Of a DNA stretch of 64,000 bases, positions 16,124 through 23,934 are shown one piece after another. Each line of letters starts with the position of its first letter. Position 1 is the stretch's first letter. The translations under genes were made by a program, and so were the position numbers. Below the pieces are notes generated by a model. The model was not told where the DNA came from, ran no database searches, and saw only the letters and a list, made by a program, of their open reading frames with translations. The stretch comes from Flavobacteriales bacterium (GTDB lineage Bacteria; Bacteroidota; Bacteroidia; Flavobacteriales_E; Vicingaceae). The stretch lies in contig JABTUP010000005.1 in the NCBI GenBank assembly GCA_015075325.1, forward strand, positions 1 through 64,000, given 5' to 3'.

Positions 16124-18862
16124 TTAGAATTTCCACTCACCAGAAATCTCAATTTCATCATATATAAATGTACCTGCAATTTTACTTATGATAGATTTCG
16201 ATCCGTATTCGATACCAAATTGTGTTCTATCAAAAGCAAATGATGTAGATATTTTATATTTATCGCCATCTTTTACTACTGTAGCAGGGAATTCAATTTC
16301 ATTAGTTATACCTTTAATAGTTAAATTGCCTTTTACATTATAATAAGTATTATCTTCTGGGTCTATTTCCGAATTGGTAATCACAAATTTTGCTTCATTA
16401 TATGTAGCTGTATTAAAGAAGTCTTCATTTTTTAAATGGTTAACCAATTTCTGATTGTATTTTTCGTCTTCAATATCTAAACAAATTAATGAATTCATAT
16501 CAACAATAAACTCTCCTACTAGTTTGCCATCTTTAATTTCAAAAGAATGAGATTTTAGTTGAGCAGTTCCGTTGTGCGCTCCACCAACTTTTCTCCCCGT
16601 CCATTGAATTACATTTTCAGTAGCTACTGTTTCTATTGTTTCAGTAACAACAACTTCTTCTGTTACAGTTTCTTTTTCTTTCGCTTCATTCGTGTGTCCG
16701 CCTAATATTGGCGCTATAACTAAACCAATTAAACATGTTAATTTTATTAAGATGTTCATCGATGGACCAGAAGTATCTTTAAATGGATCACCAACAGTGT
16801 CTCCAGTTACTGCAGCCTTGTGAGCATCAGAACCTTTATAAGTCATTTCACCATTAATCATTACTCCTGCTTCAAAAGATTTTTTAGCATTATCCCACGC
16901 ACCACCTGCATTGTTTTGGAAAACAGCCCATAATACACCAGATACCGTTACCCCAGCCATATACCCACCTAGCATTTCTGCTATTAATTTGTTATCGTAA
17001 CCCAATAACATAGGTAATAAAACAATTAAAATAGGGAAACCAATGGTTAAAATACCTGGCAACATCATTTCTCTTAAAGCTGCTTTTGTAGAAATTTCAA
17101 CACATTTGCCGTATTCAGGTTTGTTTTTACCTTCCATGATACCTGGTATTTCTTTGAACTGACGACGAACTTCGTAAACCATATCCATTGCAGCTTTACC
17201 AACCGAGTTCATTGCTAATGCAGAAAACACAACTGGAATCATACCTCCAATAAACAACATCGCTAATACTGGAGCTTTAAAGATATTAATTCCATCAATC
17301 CCAGTAAATGTTACATAAGCAGCAAATAATGCTAATGAAGTTAACGCTGCAGAGGCTATAGCAAAACCTTTACCAGTAGCCGCAGTAGTGTTACCAACTG
17401 AATCTAAAATATCAGTACGCGTTCTTACTTCTTTAGGTAATTCACTCATTTCAGCTATTCCACCTGCGTTATCAGAAATTGGACCGAAAGCATCAATTGC
17501 TAATTGCATTGCAGTTGTAGCCATCATTGCTGAAGCAGCTAAAGCAACACCATAGAAACCAGCAAAAGCATAAGATGCCCATATTGCACCCGCAAATAAG
17601 ATTACAGTTGGGAAAGTAGAAATCATACCTGTTGCTAAACCAGCAATTACGTTTGTTCCTGCTCCTGTACTTGATTTTTGTACAATAGCTAAAACGGGTT
17701 TTGTGCCTAACCCAGTATAATATTCAGTAACCGAAGATATAACACCGCCAACTACTAAACCAACTATTGCAGCATAAAAAACTCTCAACGAAGAAATATC
17801 TTTTAATCCTTCACCAAAAAATTCCATTTTCATGGTTTCAGGCAACATATACTTAACTAATACAAAACAAGATATTGCTGTTAGAACGATAGAAACCCAA
17901 TTCCCCACGTTTAAAGCACCTTGTACTTGTTGTTCTTTTGCATCGTTATTTTTGATTTTAACCAACATGGTTCCGATGATAGAAAATAAAATACCGAAAC
18001 CAGCAATAGCCATTGGTAATAAGATTGGTCCAATTCCATTAAAAGCATCTTCAATTGCACCTCCCATATCTTTGATTACATAATTTCCTAAAACCATTGC
18101 AGCTAAAACGGTTGCTACATAAGAACCGAATAAATCAGCTCCCATACCAGCAACATCACCTACATTGTCACCAACATTATCGGCAATTGTAGCAGGATTA
18201 CGAGGATCATCTTCTGGGATACCAGCTTCAACTTTACCAACTAAATCAGCTCCAACATCGGCAGCTTTAGTATAAATACCTCCACCAACTCTAGCAAATA
18301 ATGCAATTGATTCAGCGCCTAATGAAAACCCTGCTAATGTTTCTAAAACAATAGTCATGTCTTCTGTAGAAGTCCATACTCCTTTCATAAAGAAGTTGAA
18401 CAATAAGATGAAGAAACCTGTTAAACCTAATACGGCTAAACCAGCAACTCCTAAACCCATAACGGTACCACCACCAAAAGAAACTTTTAAAGCTTGTGGT
18501 AAACTTGTACGAGCTGCTTGTGTTGTTCTAACATTTGTTTTAGTAGCAATTTTCATCCCCATGTTTCCAGCTAAAGCAGAAAAGAATGCTCCAAAAATAA
18601 AAGCTACTACTATTAATATGTGTGTAGTTGGAACTACAAATGAAATACCTGCAAGAACTATACTTGATCCAATAACAAAAAATGTTAAAAGTTTGTATTC
18701 AGCTTTTAAAAATGCTAAAGCACCTTCGTAGATGTAATCTGAAATTTCTTTCATTTTACCATCTCCAGCATCTTGTTTTAATACCCATGCTCTTTTTGCA
18801 GCCATAAAAGCTAATCCTATCAACGCCATTATAATTGGCAAATAAATCATCATTGAACCCAT
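16124..18862 (-). CDS. hppA: Membrane-bound ion-translocating pyrophosphatase fused to a C-terminal YceI domain
   Basis: The 912-residue protein has two parts. Residues 1-725 are a membrane pyrophosphatase that couples PPi hydrolysis to H+ or Na+ export: DVGADLVGKVEAGIPEDDPRN (about 202-222), DNVGDNVGD (228-236), SDNAGGIAEM (463-472), GNTTAATGKG (490-499, the Ala form typical of K+-dependent enzymes) and GDTVGDPFKDTSGPS (687-701). Residues 726-748 are a charged Glu/Val/Thr linker. Residues 749-912 form a YceI lipocalin-like domain (VIQWTGRKVGGAHNGTAQLKS, FEIKDGKLVGEF, RTQFGIEYGS). Because C-termini of these pumps face outside, the YceI part should lie in the periplasm. The frame is continuous. 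It has a perfect -7 box upstream. Confidence 0.92.
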   Translation of the reverse strand: MGSMMIYLPIIMALIGLAFMAAKRAWVLKQDAGDGKMKEISDYIYEGALAFLKAEYKLLTFFVIGSSIVLAGISFVVPTTHILIVVAFIFGAFFSALAGNMGMKIATKTNVRTTQAARTSLPQALKVSFGGGTVMGLGVAGLAVLGLTGFFILLFNFFMKGVWTSTEDMTIVLETLAGFSLGAESIALFARVGGGIYTKAADVGADLVGKVEAGIPEDDPRNPATIADNVGDNVGDVAGMGADLFGSYVATVLAAMVLGNYVIKDMGGAIEDAFNGIGPILLPMAIAGFGILFSIIGTMLVKIKNNDAKEQQVQGALNVGNWVSIVLTAISCFVLVKYMLPETMKMEFFGEGLKDISSLRVFYAAIVGLVVGGVISSVTEYYTGLGTKPVLAIVQKSSTGAGTNVIAGLATGMISTFPTVILFAGAIWASYAFAGFYGVALAASAMMATTAMQLAIDAFGPISDNAGGIAEMSELPKEVRTRTDILDSVGNTTAATGKGFAIASAALTSLALFAAYVTFTGIDGINIFKAPVLAMLFIGGMIPVVFSALAMNSVGKAAMDMVYEVRRQFKEIPGIMEGKNKPEYGKCVEISTKAALREMMLPGILTIGFPILIVLLPMLLGYDNKLIAEMLGGYMAGVTVSGVLWAVFQNNAGGAWDNAKKSFEAGVMINGEMTYKGSDAHKAAVTGDTVGDPFKDTSGPSMNILIKLTCLIGLVIAPILGGHTNEAKEKETVTEEVVVTETIETVATENVIQWTGRKVGGAHNGTAQLKSHSFEIKDGKLVGEFIVDMNSLICLDIEDEKYNQKLVNHLKNEDFFNTATYNEAKFVITNSEIDPEDNTYYNVKGNLTIKGITNEIEFPATVVKDGDKYKISTSFAFDRTQFGIEYGSKSIISKIAGTFIYDEIEISGEWKF

Positions 18863-18916
18863 ACTGTTATTTATTTTTTCTTAATATTTATATGTGTATA
18901 TATTTTTTTCGGACGG

Positions 18917-18924
18917 CAAAAGTA
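18917..18924 (-). promoter_or_regulatory. Bacteroidota -7 box for the hppA-yceI gene
   Basis: The minus strand reads TACTTTTG, a perfect TAnnTTTG, 54 bases upstream of the ATG at 18862. It leaves an A/T-only leader. Confidence 0.5.
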
Positions 18925-19022
18925 GGGAAATAAATGAATAATGGATAATGAAAAATGAATAATTTAATTTTGGTCGTTAAAAACTATGTTTTAACCTATA
19001 AATTATACTGATTAGAAATAAT

Positions 19023-19080
19023 GTTTGAAAGAGTTTAAGGTTTCAATTCACGGAATTCAAACCTTAAACTTCAAACTTGC
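19023..19080. repeat. Long imperfect hairpin between pdhB and hppA
   Basis: GTTTGAA-GA-GTTTAAGGTTT on the left pairs with AAACCTTAAAC-TTCAAAC on the right, around a central AATTCACGGAATT. It lies just past the pdhB stop and could act as a weak terminator, but there is no T-run. The unit resembles the AACTTTAAAC repeats found elsewhere in the window. Confidence 0.5.
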
Positions 19081-19083
19081 ATC

Positions 19084-20061
19084 CTACTTATACATTACTT
19101 GTTTTACTGCTTTAATAATTTTATCAACGTTTGGAAGATACGCTTCTATTAAAGGAACAGAAAAACTCATTGGCACATCTGCACCAGTAACTCTTAATAC
19201 AGGAGCATCTAAATAATCAAAAGCATCTTTTTGAACTTTAAAAGTTACCTCAGAAGCTATACAACCCAAAGGCCATGATTCTTCAACAAACACCAATCTA
19301 TTAGTTTTCTTTACAGATTCTATTATTGTTTTATAGTCGATAGGGCGAACTGTTCTTAAATCAATAACTTCGGCACTAATACCTTCTTTAGCTAATTCTT
19401 CTGCTGCGGTTTTTACTAATTTCATCATCTTACCAAATCCAGCAATGGTAACATCTGTACCTTGTTTCACGACATCTGCAACGCCAATTGGGATAATGTA
19501 TTCGCCATCTGGAACCAAACCTTTATCACCATACATTTGTTCAGATTCCATAAAAATTACAGGATCATTATCTCTAATAGCAGCCTTTAACAAACCTTTT
19601 GCATCAGCAGGATTTGATGGTTCAATAACTTTTAAACCAGGGCAGTTGGCATACCAATTAGCAAAATCTTGAGAGTGAGTTGCACCTAATTGACCTGCCG
19701 ACCCAGTTCCTCCTCTAAAAACAATAGGAATATTTATTTGTCCGCCTGACATGTTATACATTTTAGCTGCGTTGTTTACAATTTGATCAATCGCTACTAA
19801 AGAAAAGTTCCAAGTCATAAATTCAACAATTGGACGCATTCCATTCATTGCGGCACCAACAGCAATACCTGTAAATCCATTTTCAGCAATGGGTGTATCG
19901 ATAATTCTTTTCGGACCAAATTCATCCAACATACCTTTACTTACTTTGTAAGCTCCATTATATTCAGCAACCTCCTCTCCCATCAACACAATGCTAGAAT
20001 CTTTTCTCATTTCTTCACACATTGCTTCATTTAATGCTTCTCTAAATTGAATTTCTCTCAT
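19084..20061 (-). CDS. pdhB: Pyruvate dehydrogenase E1 component, beta subunit
   Basis: The 325-residue protein is the beta subunit of the thiamine-diphosphate E1 enzyme (alpha2beta2 type), which decarboxylates pyruvate for acetyl-CoA formation. Hallmarks are REALNEAMCEEMRKD, MGEEVAEYNGAYKVSKGM (about 27-44, the Glu that activates thiamine diphosphate), RIIDTPIAENGFTGIAVGAA, FRGGTGSAGQLGATHSQ (about 116-132) and EESWPLGCIASEV near 255. The alpha subunit is not adjacent, so a branched-chain 2-oxo acid E1 beta cannot be excluded, but the match to pyruvate E1 is good. Its own -7 box lies 24 bases upstream. Confidence 0.9.
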   Translation of the reverse strand: MREIQFREALNEAMCEEMRKDSSIVLMGEEVAEYNGAYKVSKGMLDEFGPKRIIDTPIAENGFTGIAVGAAMNGMRPIVEFMTWNFSLVAIDQIVNNAAKMYNMSGGQINIPIVFRGGTGSAGQLGATHSQDFANWYANCPGLKVIEPSNPADAKGLLKAAIRDNDPVIFMESEQMYGDKGLVPDGEYIIPIGVADVVKQGTDVTIAGFGKMMKLVKTAAEELAKEGISAEVIDLRTVRPIDYKTIIESVKKTNRLVFVEESWPLGCIASEVTFKVQKDAFDYLDAPVLRVTGADVPMSFSVPLIEAYLPNVDKIIKAVKQVMYK

Positions 20062-20084
20062 GTCTTAAAAATGTTTTTACCGAA

Positions 20085-20092
20085 CAAAATTA
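20085..20092 (-). promoter_or_regulatory. Bacteroidota -7 box for pdhB
   Basis: The minus strand reads TAATTTTG, a perfect TAnnTTTG, ending 24 bases before the ATG at 20061. Confidence 0.45.
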
Positions 20093-20133
20093 TAAAATAA
20101 ATATAGTTTTTAAAGGTTTTTAATTATTAAAGC

Positions 20134-20141
20134 TATTTTTG
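20134..20141 (+). promoter_or_regulatory. Bacteroidota -7 box for the FemAB-type gene
   Basis: TATTTTTG is a perfect TAnnTTTG. It overlaps a TTG at 20139 that might be mistaken for a start codon, and it supports initiation at the ATG at 20151 with almost no leader. Confidence 0.5.
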
Positions 20142-20150
20142 AGTTTTGAT

Positions 20151-21090
20151 ATGGACTCTACAAAAGAAAAATATAAAAAACTTTGTGCCGAAAACGCTAA
20201 CATTCCTTTCTTTTTAAGATACGATTGGTATAACACTTTATTTACTGAAAATGAATGGGGAGTTGTTCTGGAAGAAAATAATGATGAAGTTTTAGGTTTT
20301 ATTCCTTTTTATATAGTAAAGAAATTAAAATTTAGTTTAATAGTTCCTCCTCCTTTAACTCCTTATCAAGGAGTATGGTTAAATTACCCAAACAATCAGA
20401 AATACACCAATAGATTGAGTTTTGAAAAGGAGGTAATGACTTCTTTGATTAATAAATTACCAAAATCGGATGGTTTTACACAAAAATTTCATCCTTTTAT
20501 TACCAATTGGTTGCCTTTTTACTGGAAAGGATTTAGTCAAACTACTAAATATACATACGTTATAGAAGATTTATCAGTATTGGACAATGTGTTTAATGAA
20601 TTCCGAGAAAATATTAGAAGAGAAATTAGAAAAGCTGAAAAATCTTTATCTATTGAAAATATTGATAATGCAAATGAACTTTTTTCGCTAAAACATAGCA
20701 TTTATAGTGAAAGAAAGGAAACTTACCCTTTTTCAAAAGAATTTTTGAACAAGGCTGTAAATTTTTGTATTCAAAATAATTGTGGAGAAGTATTGATGGC
20801 AAAAAATGGTAATGGTGAAATTCACTCTATTTTATTTTATGTTTGGGATAATGAAGCTGCATATTATTTGCATGGAGCTACCAATACCACTTTATAAAAC
20901 CTCTGGCTCCATGAGTTTATTGTTATGGGAAGCGATAAAACGCTCAAAGAATAAAACTAAATCGTTTAACTTTGAAGGAAGTATGATTGAATCAATTGAA
21001 CGTTATTTTAGAGCTTTTGGAGGAAAACAAACGCCTTATTTTGAAATCACTAAAAGAACATCTAAAGTTTTAAAATTGCTGAATTATTAA
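20151..21090 (+). pseudogene. FemAB-like acetyltransferase-fold protein, frameshifted near 20889
   Basis: The first frame (from ATG 20151) and a second frame ending at 21090 together make one GNAT/FemAB-type protein of about 313 residues. Such proteins add amino acids to peptidoglycan or act in exopolysaccharide systems. The first frame runs through FRENIRREIRKAEKSL and YYLHGATNTTL, then stops at 20895-20897. The second continues in the +1 frame with YKTSGSMSLLLWEAIKRSK, the usual continuation of this family. One extra base near ACCACTTTATAAAACC accounts for the break. It could be a real mutation, a sequencing or assembly error, or, less likely, programmed slippage. The next gene, a polysaccharide deacetylase, fits a shared envelope-glycan role. 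Confidence 0.75.
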
Positions 21091-22024
21091 ATCATCTGCA
21101 CTACATATATCCAACTGGTTTTCACAGTATTTTGGTCAACAGCAATTAATTAATCTTACTGGAGAACGAATAATTTTTCCGTTTTATCACGCCGTAACAA
21201 ATCATTTACCAGAACATCTTGTACATTTATATGAACCGAGATTGATTGTTGATTTTGAAAAAGATTTAGATTATTTAACAAAAAATTTTAAACCCATTTC
21301 ATTAGCAGAATTGATAGCGTTGAAAAAAAATGGGTTCAAAACCAGTGAAAATTATTTTCACATTACCTTTGATGATGGTTTGAGTGAATTGTATAATGTG
21401 GTTGCTCCAATTTTACTAAAACGAAAAATACCAGCAACATTCTTTATCAACACCGATTTTATTGACAACAACGATTTATTTTATCGATTTAAAGCGAGTA
21501 TATTAGCTGAAAAAGTTGCTGCACATGGAATGTTGGATATCGATTACAATCAAAAACAAGATTTAGATGAGTTAGCCGAAATAGTTAAAATTGATTTTAA
21601 ACAGTATTTAGAAACTGAAAAACCATATTTAACGTCTTCTCAGATAAAAGAACTTATTCTGCAAGGATTTACAATTGGTGCACATAGCAAAAATCACCCT
21701 TTGTATAATATGTTATCTGAAGAAGATCAACTTAAACAAACATTAGAAAGTTTAGATTTTTTAAAAAATGAATTTCAATTAGAATACAGTGTATTTTCTT
21801 TTCCTTTTACTGACGATGGCGTTGGGAAAGAATTTTTTAAAAAAATTGAATCTAAAGTTGATATTACTTTTGGAAGTGCTGGTATAAAAAAAGATAGTAT
21901 ATCATTTAACCTGCAACGTATACCAATGGAAACAAACCTATCTGCAGAAAAGATTATAAAAACTCAATATTTTTATTGTTTACTTAAAAAGATTTTTAAG
22001 AAAAATATAATCACTAGGCTTTAA
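21086..22024 (+). CDS. Polysaccharide deacetylase family protein, non-standard start
   Basis: NodB-type deacetylases remove N- or O-acetyl groups from glycans. Motifs present are HITFDDGLSE (catalytic Asp pair TFDDG) and GAHSKNHPLY (metal His-x3-His); IPATFFINTDF is also typical. A TTG at 21242 would give 260 residues, but the same frame is open back to 21083 and encodes conserved-looking sequence (INLTGERIIFPFYHAVTN). No ATG, GTG or TTG exists there. An ATT at 21086 overlapping the stop of the FemAB gene (ATTAA) is the best start; a lost ATG is the alternative. The 3' end overlaps the convergent gene by 11 bases. Confidence 0.75.
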   Translation: MKSSALHISNWFSQYFGQQQLINLTGERIIFPFYHAVTNHLPEHLVHLYEPRLIVDFEKDLDYLTKNFKPISLAELIALKKNGFKTSENYFHITFDDGLSELYNVVAPILLKRKIPATFFINTDFIDNNDLFYRFKASILAEKVAAHGMLDIDYNQKQDLDELAEIVKIDFKQYLETEKPYLTSSQIKELILQGFTIGAHSKNHPLYNMLSEEDQLKQTLESLDFLKNEFQLEYSVFSFPFTDDGVGKEFFKKIESKVDITFGSAGIKKDSISFNLQRIPMETNLSAEKIIKTQYFYCLLKKIFKKNIITRL

Positions 22025-23228
22025 CTTCGCCATTTACAAAGTCACGTAAGTATTCAAAACGAGGTGTTAAATTACCATTTTTGCAAATTGTTGCACGTTC
22101 AATAACATGCTCGGTGTCGTTAATTAAATGAGGTAATATTTTATCAATAAATTCACTTCCAAAATCTTTTGACGCGTCTTTTGGCAATTCACAAGGTAAG
22201 TTATCAACCGCCATAACGGTAATTCCTTCTGGGTTATTGAATTCTGTTTCTTGTTCTGTTGTTGGATGGTATCCGTAAATAGGTTCTTTTATACAAGAAG
22301 GTCTTATTGTACAAGCAACTGGTCCATCAATATCGCAACTTATATCACCAACTACTTTTATTTTAAAATCAGGAGATTTTGCATCTTCTCGGGTAAAAAT
22401 AAATGGAGAACCCTTTGCCCAAAAATGACCAGAAATATACATGTCGGCTACTTTTGCATAAGGCATAAAATTAGATTCAAACCCTGAAGCATCAGCATAA
22501 AATTCTCTTACAGTAAACGGTTGATTATTTTTTCTTTTGTTGTAATCCTCTGGAAACAACTGGGTATAAACTGGATAGCAATATGTATTGGAAAGAAAAT
22601 CAGCTGGTTTTACTTTCTGAATATTTAATTTTTCGAGAATTTCAATAATTCCTTTAGCAACTCTACCCCCTCCAGTAATTACAATTTTATAATCGTTTGG
22701 CAACTTAATTTTTGGAAGTTCATTTAGCATTTCTGATTTATCAAAACATTGATATGCTCTTTTAAGATTAAACAAACCCGTTCGTTGTCCGTAAGCAAAA
22801 AACGTATTATAGCAGCCAACAATACCTGCATATCTTCCAAAACCAATTAATCTTGAACCATTTTTATCGACCAATGTTTCATAATCAACCATGGCAATTT
22901 TTTTATCCAATAGCTCAATAAGAAGTTTTCGGTTGTAAGCTTGTTTTTTTATGGTATGAGAAAAGAAAAAATAGGTTTTATTAGGAATTAAATCGGCAAT
23001 AGGAACTTCTTTTATTCCCATTAACACATTACAATCATCAAGGTTGTCAACAAGTTCAATTCCTTGATTTTGAAATTCTTCATTTTTATAACGACGAACA
23101 TCACTCTTTTGAACAACTACCTTAACATCTGGAAAATTGGCATTAATATAATTCACTTGTTCCGGACAAAAAGGAACCCTTTCATCTGGAGGCGTTTTGC
23201 CCTCTTTTATAACACCAATTTTAATCAT
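22014..23228 (-). CDS. Saccharopine dehydrogenase-like NAD(P) oxidoreductase (alanine dehydrogenase/PNT superfamily)
   Basis: The 404-residue protein starts with an AlaDH/PNT N-terminal domain (MIKIGVIKEGKTPPDERVPFCPEQ). A Rossmann segment, KIVITGGGRVAKGIIEIL (about residues 182-199), would bind NAD(P). GDISCDIDGPVACTI (about 293-307) is the motif of lysine-forming saccharopine dehydrogenases (LYS1 type). In Bacteroidota this family is widespread, and lysine/saccharopine or amino-acid oxidation is the likely role, but no lysine-degradation gene is adjacent, so the substrate is inferred. It is convergent with the deacetylase gene, overlapping by 11 bases, and divergent from ssrA. Confidence 0.78.
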   Translation of the reverse strand: MIKIGVIKEGKTPPDERVPFCPEQVNYINANFPDVKVVVQKSDVRRYKNEEFQNQGIELVDNLDDCNVLMGIKEVPIADLIPNKTYFFFSHTIKKQAYNRKLLIELLDKKIAMVDYETLVDKNGSRLIGFGRYAGIVGCYNTFFAYGQRTGLFNLKRAYQCFDKSEMLNELPKIKLPNDYKIVITGGGRVAKGIIEILEKLNIQKVKPADFLSNTYCYPVYTQLFPEDYNKRKNNQPFTVREFYADASGFESNFMPYAKVADMYISGHFWAKGSPFIFTREDAKSPDFKIKVVGDISCDIDGPVACTIRPSCIKEPIYGYHPTTEQETEFNNPEGITVMAVDNLPCELPKDASKDFGSEFIDKILPHLINDTEHVIERATICKNGNLTPRFEYLRDFVNGEVKA

Positions 23229-23285
23229 CTTTTAAATTTGACCACGAAATTATGAAATTGCATGGAATTTGCCAGTAAAATGTCT

Positions 23286-23293
23286 TAATTTTG
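23286..23293 (+). promoter_or_regulatory. -7 box for ssrA
   Basis: TAATTTTG matches TAnnTTTG. It lies about 20 bases upstream of the mature tmRNA 5' end, so a short 5' leader would be removed during processing. Confidence 0.45.
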
Positions 23294-23313
23294 TAATGTT
23301 CTTTGAAAATATT

Positions 23314-23713
23314 GGGGTCGTTTTTGGTTTTGACTGCAAGATGAAGTGGTAAGTAAGCATGTCGAGCATTGTGAGTTGGCTCGTAAATATCGGCTCTCAA
23401 ATCGCTAATTGGCGAAAATAACTATGCAATGGCTGCATAATCACGACCAAGTCGGATTATCTTAATTCTTGTCCGCAAGGCGGGCAGAACCATTAATCTC
23501 ACAACAGTTCAGTTCATTAATTGTTGTATTTGAGGTTTCATCATTTTGAACTAGCTAGTAAATTGCTTCGATTTATTGGCGAAACTAAAGAAGCTTAAGC
23601 TTAAGGTTGGTGGCTTTTATCCTGCTTTAAGTCTAACAATTAAGTAAAAGCTAAACATGAAGAAAGCTTATTAGTTCCTTGTTTGGACGAGGGTTCGAAT
23701 CCCTCCGACTCCA
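23314..23713 (+). ncRNA. ssrA: Transfer-messenger RNA (tmRNA)
   Basis: The 5' end GGGGTCG pairs with CGACTCC at the 3' end to give the tRNA-like acceptor stem. GGTTCGAATCC near 23692-23702 is the T arm. The tag frame at 23411-23440 reads GGC GAA AAT AAC TAT GCA ATG GCT GCA TAA, giving GENNYAMAA and stop; this fits the Bacteroidota pattern GENNYALAA with Met for Leu. Length is about 400 bases. The CCA end is not fully encoded (CGACTCCACTTTT), so it must be added. A T-run at 23715-23720 follows as the terminator. The tmRNA rescues stalled ribosomes and tags incomplete proteins. Confidence 0.95.
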
Positions 23714-23746
23714 CTTTTTTATTGTTATGAATTTCAATAATTTATA

Positions 23747-23934
23747 ACAAAATATTGTTTTTCAATGAAGAAATTAACGGCAAGTTGATTCTTTACTATA
23801 ATTTTAATGCCAATGTTGGAAAAAATGTTTTCGTAATCGATTTAAGAAACAATAAACTAACTAAAGGAGTTTATTTTATCGAACTTACAATGAATAACCA
23901 ATTGGCAACTCAAAAGTTGGTGCTTACCGAATAA
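23747..23934 (+). pseudogene. Orphan fragment: T9SS type A C-terminal sorting domain
   Basis: Between tmRNA and the M23 gene a frame without a proper start reads NEEINGKLILYYNF, NANVGKNVFVIDLRNNKL, TKGVYFIELTMNN, QLATQKLVLTE and stop (end 23934). The pattern (short strands, GVYFIEL, then a QKLVL tail) is a type IX secretion sorting domain like that at the end of the SprB-repeat protein at 31.3 kb. The rest of the parent protein is missing. It is probably the tail of a gene lost by deletion or by insertion at the tmRNA 3' end, a common integration site. Its stop overlaps the convergent M23 gene by 11 bases. Confidence 0.65.

Noticed and set aside
19023..19080. Possible small RNA between pdhB and hppA
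   Set aside because: The long hairpin resembles other AACTTTAAAC intergenic repeats in the window and lacks a promoter or T-run.
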